A DNA stretch of 64,000 bases from positions 384,501 to 448,500 of the forward strand of contig JAGTTD010000008.1 of assembly GCA_018398585.1 (NCBI GenBank), given 5' to 3'. The notes under the pieces are model-generated. The model was not told the DNA's origin. It saw only the letters and a list, made by a program, of their open reading frames with translations, and did not search any database. The DNA comes from Simmondsia chinensis. Taxonomy: Eukaryota > Streptophyta > Magnoliopsida > Caryophyllales > Simmondsiaceae. Of this stretch, positions 31,228 through 41,552 are shown piece after piece (within the stretch, counting starts at the first letter, position 1; the number at the start of each line of letters is the position of its first letter). A program made the translations under genes and the position numbers.

Positions 31228-31345
31228 AGCAACATGAATAACCAACCCAGTGTTTAAAGAGAGGTGTCGGCTGAGCGATGTACGCAGTCTTAGCTATCCT
31301 GTAGAAAGACTGATTTCAGAGAGCTACCAACCCTAAACAGCAAAA
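31228..31345 (-). mobile_element. Diverged shared-tail fragment
   Basis: AACCAACCCAGTG, then GCGATGTACGCAGTCTTAGC and GAAAGACTGATTTCAG with ACCAACCCTAAACAG. The (TTG)n end is lost. Assigned by word order only. Confidence 0.5.
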
Positions 31346-31494
31346 ACGGAACAATATTTATAGCACTGCTTTAAACGATAACCCTAACCAACAATGACAA
31401 ATTCTACAAGGTTATCCTCGTTAAAAACTAAAAACAATGTTCAAACAATAATAACAATACCAAAACCTTTCTCAGATCATTTAATAAAAATTAG

Positions 31495-31945
31495 GGCATA
31501 TTTCGACAAATTATAACAAAATTATTTTTTTTAAAAGCACTTTTTGTCAAAGCACTTCTGTAAAAATACTTTTAATAAGGGTATTTTAGTATAAAAAATT
31601 TTAGTTTTTGCTCTTGTTTCTGTTTTACCTAATAGGGTACCAACACCCAAGCACCGGATCCCTTTAGAACGCCGAAGTTAAGCGTGCATGGGCGAGAGTC
31701 GTACCAAGAGGGGTGACCTCCTCGGAAGTCCTCATGTTGCACCCCTCATTTGGGGCTCTTGGAAACAGCGAACATCCACCATCCAGACCCTGCTTAGGCG
31801 GGAGCCCTTGGGGCACTGGGAATGTTGCCTGATCTAGTTTCTGTTTTAAAGGAAAAATATTATTTTTCTATATCGGCTTAAAAGTAGAAAACTAACTTCT
31901 ACTTCTATTTAACAGTAATTTTGTTTTCAGATCAAACACTCTCAA
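31495..31945. mobile_element. MITE-like element hosting a SINE
   Basis: AT-rich interior with CACTTCTGTAAAAATACTTTT on the left and AAAAGTAGAAAACTAACTTCT on the right, weakly inverted. It is split by the SINE at 31628-31836. Ends are loosely defined (GGGCATATTTCGACAAATTA left, CAGATCAAACACTCTCAAAT right). Confidence 0.4.
31628..31836 (+). mobile_element. 5S rRNA-headed SINE with 12-bp target duplication
   Basis: Starts CCTAATAGGGTACCAACACC. The 5S part follows (AGCACCGGATCC, GAAGTTAAGCGTGCATGGGC, GGGTGACCTCC, GAAGTCCTCATGTTGCACCC), then GGCTCTTGGAAACAG, a deletion, AGACCCTGCTTAGGCGGGAG and GGGGCACTGGGAATGTTG. Flanked by GTTTCTGTTTTA at 31616-31627 and 31837-31848. The 5S internal control region is largely intact, so Pol III could recognise it. 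Confidence 0.9.
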
Positions 31946-32194
31946 ATCCCAAACAACAAATATTTTTTCCGGAATAGAAAATAATAATTTTACAGCAAAA
32001 TCAAGCCCTCCATGGAAAACCTCGATGGGCTCAAACGCGGTTTATTATTGAAATCCAGCAGCTACTCATATGGGCCCAACAAGGCCCATGTTCTAGTTAG
32101 ACAACCTGAGATTGTGGTCAAGTCTAAAACCCAAGCTAAGCTTAGGCTTGGGCTTTTATATGAACCATGTATGTACCAGCTATGTGAACTGAAC

Positions 32195-32305
32195 CCAAGA
32201 CGCTCCCGTCAAGCCAAGGTCTGGGGAGGATAAGATATATGCGACCTTATCCCTATAGGACACTACTCTGTAGAGAGGCTATTTCTGAAGGGTCTGGATA
32301 TGGTA
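32195..32305 (-). mobile_element. Shared-tail fragment, minus strand
   Basis: GAACCCAAGACGCTCCCGTC, CAAGGTCTGGGGAGGATAAG, ATGCGACCTTATCCCTATAG, then GAGAGGCTATTTCTGAAGGG. This is the body of the family without a tail or head. Confidence 0.6.
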
Positions 32306-32332
32306 GATATTTCTCTCCTACTAAGGGCCTAT

Positions 32333-32525
32333 TTGGTCAAACTGTAAAACAAACCTATTTATTTATTCAATATGAGTATCTTTGTCTGAAAAATTTCTAA
32401 TTTTGCTTTTATAAATGCTTTAAGAAAGAAACATTATATTTTTTTTCGCTTTTACTTAAAAAAAATTAAATAAATAATTCTATTTCTATCTAAAAATACT
32501 TTTATTTCTTGGGAAACAGGCCCTT
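32333..32525. mobile_element. AAGGGCCTATTTGG MITE
   Basis: Starts AAGGGCCTATTTGGTCAAAC and ends GGGAAACAGGCCCTT, a clear inverted pair around an AT-rich 190-bp interior. From 32526 to 33260 there are poly-T and poly-A tracts (32561-32579, 32640-32662) and LTR-like text but no supported gene. Confidence 0.6.
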
Positions 32526-33261
32526 TAAGTCAGTTTTCTAAGTAAATTTAGCCCAATATCCTTTTTTTTTTTTTTTTTTGAGCACAGCCCAATATCCTTT
32601 TCTGTCAGTAAATTCAATGTCCTTTTATACTAGGAAAAAAATTTAAAAAAAAAAAAAAAAAAAGACATTAAAAAGTGAGGAGATCTGAGCTTGATTACCT
32701 ATCCAATAGAGATTCATGACATCATTGAAGCAACAACCATTCCCTAAAACTTTCTCAAACAATTCTCTCACTCTGCAATGAACATTATAATCTATTAGGC
32801 AAAATATTCAAAATTTGGGTTTGATTTAAATGAGAAATAACATATTTGAAAGAAATTGAGACAAGAAGAGAGAAGGGGACAACAGTATACAAATTTACGC
32901 GAAAACCTTCAAATTGAGTGAAGAACCATCAGATGATGAAGAAGAGCAATCAACTAAAAAAATTGAAGGAGAATACAATCGAGAGCAGCAAGATGCAACA
33001 TATATATATAAGCACAAGTAGATATCTTAGATCTAACAGATGAGTCTACTGTGCCATTTAAGACCCTCTGTTACCACCAGACGTCTAGTTCTGAATCGAG
33101 ACATAAGTTTGAGACTAGACACAACATAATTCATGATAGAACATGTAACCCATTCCTCATAGAGGGAAAAAAAAAGACTCATATGATTACAAGTTACAAG
33201 TAAAATGGGACCCATGTCCGTCTGCGTCAGACATGCCTCTTTTCATTTGACTTCGAATGGG

Positions 33262-33402
33262 ATGTTTCTTAGGGTTGAAGGCCCTTCGGAAACAACCTCT
33301 TTATAAAGGAGCACCCTACAGGGGTGAAATTGTGCACATCTTACCCTTTCAAACCCTGCCTTGACAGAAGCCTCTTTACAGCACTAGACTGTTGTTGTTG
33401 AG
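33262..33402 (+). mobile_element. Shared-tail copy, plus strand
   Basis: AGGGTTGAAGGCCCTTCGGA, AACAACCTCTTTATAAAGG, CCTACAGGGGTGAAATTGTG, AACCCTGCCTTGACAGAAGC and CAGCACTAGACTGTTGTTGT. Complete body and tail, no 5S head. Confidence 0.65.
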
Positions 33403-33687
33403 TAAAATAGGACAATAAGTATCGGTTTATAGAACGCGTTTCGACTGAACAAAGCACAAGAAAAAGAGTCATTGAACTTCAACAAAAGGTCATTCATTAC
33501 ATATTTATATTGAAGCACATGCCCTGTTTATATGCTTCTCTACGCTGTCAAAAGATGACACTATGAACAAATTCACAGACACCAGTCCAAAAGAATGAGA
33601 ACCCCAAATTATGAAACATTCATCAAATTCCAAATCTTATGTACTTTTAATACAGCCTGATGTCTCTATTGCACTCTCTAATAAATG

Positions 33688-34375
33688 GTTTTTGCCACCA
33701 AATGTCCCTGTATTTCATCCACTGTATTAATCTAGTCCTTTTACTTTTAATTGTGTGAATTTAGTGTCTGTATATTTTACTTTGTATCAATTTGGACTCA
33801 TGGTGATTCAAGTTAAGTTAATGACATAGTTTTTAATGGTTCGTTCATTCATATGCAAGTTGTTGGGAAAATAACAGTAATGAGCTTGAGGTTCACTGGA
33901 AATGACAACTTGAGCTTGAGCTTGTAGCCTTGAGCTCTACCCAATGAAAAATAGTCTCGACTTAGATATTGACGACAAAGAAAAATGATGGTAGTAGATA
34001 TGCTGCGGCACGACGCTCGTTCCAGCAGGAAGGGGTGTGACCCACCATGTCTACTCCAAGCCCACAAGACTTTACCAAGGACAAGGGGGTATATAAAGTG
34101 GCTTTTTCACCTCTAGTCTTCCTATGTGTGATTAAGGTGTTTATACAAGTTGAACAAAATTGAAAACACCCAGCTCCCAAATCCCAAGGCAAGTGACCCA
34201 ACACAAACCTACCGGTTAACCCAATTTAAAACCCATGTGTCACAAATTTAACGTCAATATTACTCTAAGACTAAATTGACACAATGTAAATTATACAATG
34301 ACTACATTGACACAATTAGAAGTAAAAAGATTAAGTAAACACAATTTACAAAAGTACATGATCATATAGATTACC
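33688..34375. mobile_element. Mutator-type MITE copy hosting a solo LTR
   Basis: The left part (33688-33860) and right part (34204-34375) rebuild the 11499-11876 family text (TTTTACTTTTAATTGTGTGA, then ATGTAAATTATACAATGACT and GACACAATTAGAAGTA). They are interrupted at ATGCAAGT by the LTR at 33861-34203. At the same site the copy at 46691-47069 reads through without a break. Confidence 0.65.
33861..34203 (+). mobile_element. Solo LTR (343 bp)
   Basis: Begins TGTTGGG and ends CCCAACA, the short inverted TG...CA ends of LTRs. It carries a TATA-like GGTATATAAAG at 34088-34098. It sits in the middle of a MITE. The flanking five bases are CAAGT and CAAAC, only 3 of 5 alike, so the target duplication has decayed or my boundary is off slightly. 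Confidence 0.65.
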
Positions 34376-34738
34376 CTTTAATAAATCTCAAAGCTTCCAA
34401 ACTATGAAACCCAGAAGCTTGTGATTCTCATAAACCAGCTTCAAGATTCTCTCTCTCTCAATCATTCAATAAAAATTAGACTAAGGACCACAATCTTCCA
34501 AATTGCTTCTTCACATGTCTTTGTTCTGTAGTAAATATTGCAAAATCCTGATAATGCTTGTCCCTACCATCTACTACTCACGGGCTTCTTACTGCATACA
34601 CCAACTCTTTCCTCCCCCCACTTATAAAATACCAAAATATTATCATAAAAAGACAATATTAAATCATTATTTTTATGACCCAAATCATATTTTATTGTAT
34701 AAATTGGATACTTAAACTGGGTACAATTTGTTCGTAAC

Positions 34739-35026
34739 TGTTAGAGTGTAAAACCAATCCAATCTTGGGCCTTCACCCATCAACTTAAGCGTTTGGGATA
34801 GTTGGTTCTTTGATATGGTATCAGAGTCTTGTTGACGGAGAGGTCACGAGTTTGAATCCCAACAGCCCTCACTCTAAATTTTCAAGCACAAGGTATGAGT
34901 GGGCATGTGCATTATCTACACTTCAAACCCAATTAACATTTGCGTAAAGGGACATGTCAGAGTATAAAACCAATCTTGGACCTTCACCAATTAGCTTAAG
35001 CTTTTAAAATAGTTGGTTCCTTGACG
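34739..35026 (+). mobile_element. TRIM-type LTR retroelement next to the Ole e 1-like promoter
   Basis: LTR1 34739-34815 and LTR2 34955-35026 share TGT(T/C)AGAGT(G/A)TAAAACCAAT, CTTCACC, CTTAAGC and AGTTGGTTC(T/C)TTGA. TGGTATCAGAGTC at 34816-34828 follows LTR1 directly and matches the initiator methionine tRNA primer site. AGGGACA precedes LTR2 as a short purine tract. GTAAC occurs at 34734-34738 and 35027-35031. At 288 bp with no coding region it is a textbook TRIM. It ends 17 bp before the TATA box of the next gene. Confidence 0.92.
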
Positions 35027-35042
35027 GTAACCATAGAGCTGC

Positions 35043-35053
35043 TCTATAAAATA
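35043..35053 (+). promoter_or_regulatory. Putative TATA box of the Ole e 1-like gene
   Basis: CTCTATAAAATAATG at 35042-35056 matches the plant TATA consensus. It lies about 100 bp upstream of the likely start codon at 35148. The TRIM at 34739-35026 ends immediately upstream, so all native upstream elements have been displaced by about 290 bp. Confidence 0.6.
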
Positions 35054-35147
35054 ATGCTTCTATAGCCTTTCATGAGAGTACTAATATATATTCTAAGTGT
35101 TGAATGCTCACATCAGAAGCTTCTTCCACCTTTTCTTCCTCTCTCAT

Positions 35148-35904
35148 ATGTCTCCCATGGACATATTTTCTCTCTCCTTCCTCTTCATGGTTATGGCGTC
35201 TTACCCTCTTTCTCTCTCTGCTCAGTTTACGCCGCCTGTCGGGTCTCACATCACAGTGGTCGGAGCGGTCTACTGTGATACATGTCTGAAAAATGGCTTC
35301 TCTAGACACAGCTACTTCATACCAGGTAAACTAGTTATGAAACTCTAATAATGTAGGATTGTACAGACTTTGCAATTAGATTTAGCTGCTAAAGATGTTA
35401 AGAACTTCACACGTGAGTATACTTCTTTATCGGACAAAGAAATATTATTTAGAGAGAAAGAGGGTACAAAGAACTAATGATAAGGTGTCCTCAAACATCA
35501 AAAAAACCAAAAATCTAATAACACGAGGCCCTCCAATCCCTCTACAAATCAATTAAAACTATGTTAGGGAAGCCCTTGAAGCTCTTTGTCCAAAGAGCTC
35601 CAAAAAGACTGCCTTATCCCATATGAAATTTGTTGGTATATACTAATGTTTAAAAATAGGGTTCATTTACCAGGTACTAAGCCACCGGATCCCGTTAAAA
35701 CTCAGAAGTTAAGCGTGCTTGGGCGAGTAGTACCAGGATGGGTAACCTCCTGGAAAGTCCTCGTGTTGCCAACCCTATAAGGCTGGGGGTCCTTGGAAAC
35801 AGCCTCTCGGCAGGGTTACACCCCGAAGGGGTAAGGCTGCATACATCCACCCCTCCCAGACCCCGCTTATGCGGGAACCCTTGAGGCACTGGGTCTGTTG
35901 TTGC

Positions 35905-35937
<33 letters not shown>

Positions 35938-37024
35938 ATACTGGTGTTTAAAAATGCTAGGATTCCTTTCTAGCCAAATTTGCTGGTGTATGCTTTAAAC
36001 ATCCCACATTGGAATTGTAAGAGAAAAGAGATCAATATATAAACTGGTGAGTTACTTTGTAATGTCAATTGGTTTTAGGATGAAACCTCACTTTGGCTTA
36101 TATGTAAACCTCATATATGCCAACTTCATGGATCAGGCTTAAGGTCTAGTGAAATTTTGTTTATATAGTATTAGAACGGGTTCGAGATTCTTGGCTCCAA
36201 TTAGTCCTCCCTTTTGTCACCCATCATCATGGCCAACAAATCCAGAAAGAAGGATGCCTCTGCCATGGCAAAATTAAGGGTCTAAGGGAGCATCTATAAA
36301 TGTCAAACAGATCCACATGCGAGGAGCATTGTTAAAAACTTCACATGTGAACATAGTTAAAATATCTCATGTTGGAGTTGAGAAAGAAAAAAGATCAACA
36401 TATAATCATAGTGAGCTACTCCATCTAATACCAATTAGTTTTAGGATGAAATCTTGCTTGAACTTATATATAGACCGCATATATGTCAACACCATTGGTC
36501 AAAACTAAAACCCAATGAAATTTTATGTAAGGTATGATAGAACTTGACAGTTTCTCAATGGGTTTCATATATCAGGTGCAGATGTTCACATACAATGCAA
36601 ATTCAAGGCAAATGCCCCCAAAACAGCAGAGCTTGTAACTTTCGCAGTTAACAGAACTACAGACAACTATGGAGTGTACAAGTTAGAAATACCTTCTGTA
36701 GACGGGGTCGACTGCGTCGAGGGACCTCCAATCCAGTCTCTTTGTCAAGCAACTTTGATAAAGAGCCCGTCCTCAGGATGCAGCGTCCCAGCATTATCTG
36801 CAACAACAAATGAAGTAACCGTTAAATCAAAACAAGAAAATCTCTGTGTTTATAGCTTTGCAGCATTGAGTTTTAGACCACTTAAAAAGAATGCTACCTT
36901 GTGTGGAAATCAAGGAAAAGAATCGCCAGATTCGTCGGGTTCAGAGAAGTTCTTTCTACCCAGCAATTATCCATGGCCGCGTCTGCCTCGTTACCCTCTG
37001 AACATGCCTTTGATTCAACCATAA
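35148..37024 (+). CDS. Pollen Ole e 1 / extensin-like secreted protein
   Basis: Two exons, 35148-35325 and 36576-37024, join at a Gly codon (G|GT) to give 208 residues. Met1 or Met4 starts a signal peptide with hydrophobic core FSLSFLFMVMASYPLSLSA, so the protein should enter the secretory pathway and reach the wall. The mature part has the Ole e 1 family pattern VVGAVYCDTC...HSYFIPGADVHIQC, then NYGVYKLEIP, DCVEGPPIQSLC and a late CG. The tail is Pro-rich (YPWPRLPRYPLNMPLIQP). Family members are small wall-associated glycoproteins expressed in pollen, roots and other tissues. The specific role is unknown. The 1,250-bp intron is mostly mobile elements, including a complete 5S-headed SINE. Confidence 0.88.
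35394..36530. mobile_element. LTR/TRIM-like repeats of the AATCCCACAT family in the Ole e 1-like intron, with nested insertions
   Basis: TGTTAAGAACTTCACACGTG at 35394 and TGTTAAAAACTTCACATGTG at 36329 look like two starts of one repeat. The bodies CATCCCACATTGG (36000) and TCTCATGTTGGAG (36365) continue in parallel through AAAGAGATCAA, AGCTACTCC/AGTTACTTTG and GGATGAAA. TAGTATTAGAACGGGTT near 36168 resembles a decayed primer site. The first copy is split at about 35420 by a minus-strand LINE-like piece (TTCTTTATCGGAC) that in turn contains the SINE at 35658-35936. Boundaries are approximate. Confidence 0.5.
35658..35936 (+). mobile_element. Full-length 5S rRNA-headed SINE, best preserved copy
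   Basis: 279 bp between TATACTAATGTTTAAAAAT (35639-35657) and TATACTGGTGTTTAAAAAT (35937-35955), 17 of 19. It opens AGGGTTCATTTACCAGGTAC and follows plant 5S rRNA almost throughout: CCACCGGATCCCGTTA, AGAAGTTAAGCGTGCTTGGG, AGTACCAGGATGGGTAACCT and AAGTCCTCGTGTTG. The body follows (GGCTGGGGGTCCTTGGAAAC, GGGGTAAGGCTGCATACATC, CCCAGACCCCGCTTATGCGG, TTGAGGCACTGGGTCTG) and a long (TTG)n tail. The 5S A box, intermediate element and C box region are present, so Pol III transcription is plausible. It lies in the intron of the Ole e 1-like gene, same strand. Confidence 0.95.
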
Positions 37025-37299
37025 AAGCGAGCTCGTTGCCATTTCTTCTTTTCCTTTTTTTCTTTTTTTCTTTTTTGGCTTCAAAGTGTCAAATGATTAT
37101 GTAAAATACATTATTCTTGCAAAGCAGTGCTTTTTCAGTGTGGTGTACAGTGAGACATATGAAAGCTGAATTCTAGTTCTATTACAAAAAGATAATAGAG
37201 CAAGTTTGTGTTAATGATAAGCTTGTGGTTTAACAGTACAGAGGAAGAACAGAAGCAAATATGAAGCAGTCAACGTGAATAGGGGTCCCGTTGATCTAG

Positions 37300-37505
37300 A
37301 GCTTGGAAGATTGAGGGTCAAAACGTGCTCACATGAGTCAGTCTCAATGTAAGTTACGTGCCTAAATGTAAGATATCGGGCCAAGTTCAAGCCCAAATGA
37401 GCATCATCGAGCTTATAGATGAACCTAGATGAGGAGAGTTTAGCTTGGAGGTTATTGTGCTTGGTTCAAGCTCAGCACGAGTCAAGCCAAGCTGAACCCT
37501 ACTAA
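37300..37505. repeat. Degenerate GAGCC-family fragment
   Basis: GGGCCAAGTTCAAGCCCAAA, CATCGAGCTTATAG, CAAGCTCAGCACGAGTCAAG and similar words downstream of the Ole e 1-like gene. No ends resolved. Confidence 0.4.
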
Positions 37506-37639
37506 AGCCATTGAACCCCCAAATGTGCATCAAAAGCCCCCTGTCTTTCCGTATGAACAAAGAAAGAGTTATCCAGCCCTCACTTTTGGTTCTCTGTTTG
37601 TATCATCAGTCATAAAGAGACATGCTTTGTAGGGTGCAA

Positions 37640-37775
37640 GCCTTCATACACTTCCTTCCTTTAGGTAGCATTTTAAAGGAGTACCGCTAAGTACGTCTCC
37701 CCCCCCCCCCCTCCGAAAATCCTGCTCTGATAGGAGCCCTTGTGACAGTAGATTTGTTGTTGATGTTGTCATTGT
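37640..37775 (+). mobile_element. Diverged shared-tail copy with C-tract
   Basis: TAAAGGAGTACCGCTAAGTACG, then a run of about 14 C at 37699-37712, AAATCCTGCTCTGATAGGAG, CCCTTGTGACAGTAGATTTG and TTGTTGATGTTGT. It has the family tail and a C expansion in place of CCCCTCCC. Confidence 0.6.
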
Positions 37776-37892
37776 AGTCATAAAGAGACACGGGCCTCCT
37801 ATGTTGGAACTTCTAGTTCTTCTACAATCTTCTACTGTAATACTTTTAAGAAAGTTATGTTGAACTATGCAGAAATAAGCTAAAAACATGCT

Positions 37893-38238
37893 CTCAGGCC
37901 CCGTTCAACACAACAGAAAGCATTTTCCTCATGAAAAATGTTCTTTCACAAAATTTTTCAGTTAAAATTTTTTTTCTTAGAAGCTTTTGTCTTTCTAACT
38001 AAAGAAAAAGGTTTCATTCTATATATTTGTATGAGGTTTACACTTGGCCAAGTTAAGATTGAAATGAAGCATAAGATATGAGCTTATCACGGAAAATGTT
38101 TTCCACTTTCATTGAGGGAAGTCGATTTGCGCTCAGTGGAGGAAAACATGTTCTGCATTTGTGCTTGATATGAAATTATGCAAGTAAACAATAGAATTGA
38201 GACATAAAATATTTTCCGTCAAAACAAACAGAGCCTTA
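37893..38238. mobile_element. MITE-like element with GGCCCCGTT ends
   Basis: CTCAGGCCCCGTTCAACACA at the left and CAAAACAAACAGAGCCTTAG at the right form weak inverted ends. The interior has GGAAAATGTTTTCCA and GCATTTTCCTCATGAAAAATG palindromic words. Target duplication not found. Confidence 0.45.
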
Positions 38239-38407
38239 GTAATCCCGAATTTTGGTATTTCATCAGTCCAATCTTCGTCATCCCCCGGACTGCCTCAAAA
38301 AAAAATCATGCTTGGCTCCACAAGAACACACAGAAACTACACCAACAGGGTCAGTCCAATTCCCAATCATGCAGCTGCAATTGGCAAATGACAAGAATCA
38401 CAAAGGT

Positions 38408-38698
38408 TGTTAGAATATACAACCATTCTTGAGCCTTCACCCATTAATTTAAACTTTTAAGATACTTGGTCCTTAACATTGAATCAGAATCTTATTTACC
38501 AAGAGATCACAAGTTCGAATCTCAACTCCCTTACTCTCAATACGAATGTAATTCCAGCACGAGGTATGATATGAGCATGTGCAATATTTACACTTCAAGC
38601 CCAATCGACATTTGAGTGAGGGGGCATATTAGAGTGTCAAATTATTCTTGGGTCTTCGCTCATTAGCTTTAACTTTTGGGTTAGTCGGTCCCTTGACA
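38408..38698 (+). mobile_element. TRIM-type LTR retroelement with 5-bp target duplication
   Basis: 291 bp between AAGGT at 38403-38407 and AAGGT at 38699-38703. LTR1 begins TGTTAGAATATACAACCATT and LTR2 (about 38628) begins TATTAGAGTGTCAAATTATT and ends CCTTGACA. TTGAATCAGAATC after LTR1 is a decayed tRNA primer site, and AGTGAGGGGGCA before LTR2 is a good polypurine tract. The interior matches the copy at 34739-35026. Confidence 0.88.
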
Positions 38699-39491
38699 AA
38701 GGTGATAGCCGAAATTGACAAAACAAAAATAAGCCTCACATATTGATAGAACATTCAAACAACATCATAATTCTACCTCAATTGGGAAATGGAATTGAAT
38801 TGCATATCATTACACAATCACTCAGATGAGAAGAACCATGAGGGCCATAACTACAACTGGCCCAAAAAGAAACAAATCAACATACTGATACCAAAGTGAA
38901 ACAACATCATTAATGCTAGGAAATGCAACTTTAGCACTACGAAAGATTCGAAGAGAAAACAAAAACAAACACACAAGGGTTACGTGATTCAGCCTAAAAT
39001 GCCTACATTCAAGGAGTTACGGGAATATTTTATTGCTTAGAAATTTTACAGAGAGTTATTCTGATTTCATCACTCTCTGAAACTCTAATCACCCCAACTG
39101 AAATCTCTAATCAGGTCTGAGCCTCCACCTCAGCCCAAAACAAGGCCCAAAAAATTTTCCCTACACCCTTATAGAGAGTCAACGAGCACCACCTAATCCA
39201 TCGACACTCCGGATCGACGCCTATCTCCTCTCCGTAACTTGGCCCATGACACATAATTCTACTACAATAATTGGGAAAATGGCATTTAGGGCATCCCTTT
39301 CTAACAATCACATTACTCCTTATATAAACCTACCGTACCTGATTGATTTGGGTACCAACCAAAAAGAAAACCCTCTTATCCCCTTCATCTATCTAGCTCA
39401 CTCCCTGCTTCCTTAGGGCAAATATCCAATGACGCTTTTATCCGCCATTAATGAATACATGTTAAGAGTCAGGTCGTATTAATCCTAAAAA

Positions 39492-39599
39492 ATGGCTGCC
39501 ATTACTACTATGTGCACCGGAGTAGCAATGAAATCATCCTTACGTAGTGTCCGACATTTTGGCGGCTTCGGTGCCGCCACGCCGGTTGGTGGCGGTTAG
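39492..39599 (+). pseudogene. Uncertain small reading frame with transit-peptide-like start
   Basis: ATG at 39492 opens MAAITTMCTGVAMKSSLR, an Ala/Thr/Ser-rich start like a plastid transit peptide, and the frame runs 35 codons to TAG at 39597. The next frame then stays open to 39732 with a GC content well above its surroundings. This could be a frameshifted small gene or the first exon of an unrecognised one. A TATA-like CTTATATAAACC lies at 39312-39323. I cannot name the protein and would not rely on it without transcripts. Confidence 0.25.
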
Positions 39600-39756
39600 A
39601 GTTGGGAGGCTGAGGTTGTGGAAAGTGGAGAGCTTGGAAGGTGAAAACGGCGTCGTTTCAAAGAGAGGGAGAGCGCCGTGGATATCAGTAACGACCCCAC
39701 TAATTGAACTATCGAAGATTGGGCAAGAGTAGGAGCGCAAATAAGCTTCGTCATGG

Positions 39757-40107
39757 ACCTTGAAAGGCTCGGCTCCTTAATCTAATAAAGCTTCGATTTA
39801 TAGACTTGTAAGTCGAGATGAGTCTTAACTAGCCTAGTTTAATATAATATATTTGACTAAAAATGTCCAATAAAGCCAAATTTGAGCTTAAATAAATCGA
39901 GTCCGAGCTTAAATGAAGTCAAACAAGCCTAGATTGAGTTTAAATAAACCGAAATATTGCAAACATAATTCAAAGCTCGACAAGCTTATATCAAACCGGC
40001 CTGAACTTGAGCTTGAATTTTCCAAGCTAAGCGAGCTTTGAGCCCAAGCCAAGCTTAATGCGAACGAGCTCGGCTTGGGTTTGGCTCTGTTCAAATATGC
40101 CACTAGG
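39757..40107. repeat. GAGCC-rich dispersed repeat
   Basis: TGAAAGGCTCGGCTCC near the left and GGTTTGGCTCTGTTCAAATA near the right, with GAGCTTAAATGAAGTC, AGCCTAGATTGAG and CCGAAATATTGCAA inside. These interior words are nearly the same as in 1-229, so those two copies are close relatives. Confidence 0.6.
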
Positions 40108-40154
40108 CAAAAGATTGCTAATCATGCCTTGTACTTTGGATAAGCCACTGTCAT

Positions 40155-40668
40155 TTAGGGGTGGCAAATGTGTCGTGTCTTGTTCATATTCGTGCTATGC
40201 AAGGGGTCTTAAGAATAGAGTCAACCTGAACCCAACCCGTTTATTAAACGGGTTAGGAACTCTCAACCCTTACCCAACCCAATTATTAAACGGGTAACCC
40301 GCGGTTATATTAGTGACTTTTTTTCATTAAATGCTAATTTTTTAACTTACAAACATGTTAATAATGCACGTCATAGTTGATAATACTGATAAATACTTAT
40401 TATATTTATAACCATTAAAATAAACTATGAAATTAATATTACTAAAAATAATTCAATTACCTTAACTCAAAATATATATATATATAATAACAATAATGTA
40501 TTACTTAAATATCTAACATAACATATAAACGGATCATTCGTGTCGAAAACGGGTTACACGACCCAGTTACATAAACAGGTTAAACCGGTCAAACCCAAAT
40601 TCAACCCGGCTTCAAAACCCTCAACCAAACCCGCTATTTTCGTGTCATGTCAAATTTGGCCAGCCTTA
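40155..40668. repeat. ACGGGTT-rich dispersed repeat
   Basis: Built from AACCCGTTTATTAAACGGGT, CCCAATTATTAAACGGGTAA, AACGGGTTACACGACCC and TCGTGTCATGTCAAATTTGG, several of them palindromic. The middle is AT-rich. A dispersed non-coding repeat is the best reading. A separate degenerate GAGCTT region continues at 40760-41056. Confidence 0.5.
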
Positions 40669-41552
40669 CTGGCACTACCACTTATTTACGAGTCAAGATC
40701 TTTCTGGAGTTCTTCCAAGCTAGCTTTTTATAAAGTTCGGAAAAACTTACAACCCAGGCTTGACAATAGCTTGAATGTATAGTTTGAATCATTAGCTAGC
40801 ACAACTCTACAGCGAGCTTGGAATGGTAACCAGCTCAACAAAGCTTAATAACGAGTTTGAATCAGCTTGATGAGACTAATGGGTCTAGTCAAGCTAAGTA
40901 TCAACCATATCAATTAATATTTTATTAAATCGAGTTTCAATAAAGGTTCAAAAGCTTGACAAGAGGCTCGACTTCAACTGGAGTTCATGAAAGCTTATGG
41001 AATCAAGTTCAAGCATGAGGATGGATGATTGATTCAGTTCGACTCATTTACACCTCCAAGTACGCCCACTGCTGATTCATCCATGAAAAGTTTGTATTCG
41101 GCATCAAAGACCACAATACCAATTCACCAAAGGGTAATTCATCCTTGCCTTGAACCAATTTGCAGGCTTATTCGGTATTATTTTTTTATTTATAATTTTT
41201 AATATTCTAAAAATTAAAATAATATTTTGACAATAATTTTTATTATTTTTAATCTTTATTTTAAGTTTATTCCTAATTTAAGTAACAACTGAACATAGAA
41301 AATAAAGAATAAGAAAAAAAATATTTTTAAAACATGATTTTTATTCCTAAAATACTAATGTAGTCATACCAGACAGCTCATTAGCTGCGCTCCCAAGCAA
41401 AGATCAGGTGCACTTATTAAAAATAAAAGCGTTATGTATTTTATCATATTAAGTTCATTTTTTAACAAATGCACAGTAACATAACATGGCATAAAAAACG
41501 CCATACATTTATTTTTAACTTATTATGACAAAATATACTATGCATTTATTTT

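Noticed and set aside
32012..32233. 73-residue open frame starting MENLDGLKRGLLLK
   Set aside because: No family signature, runs into a SINE/LINE tail fragment at its end, and lies in repeat-rich DNA.
35658..35936. Cassandra-type TRIM carrying 5S in its LTR
   Set aside because: No second LTR, no primer site, and the 3' end is a TTG tail with a target duplication, so it is a SINE.
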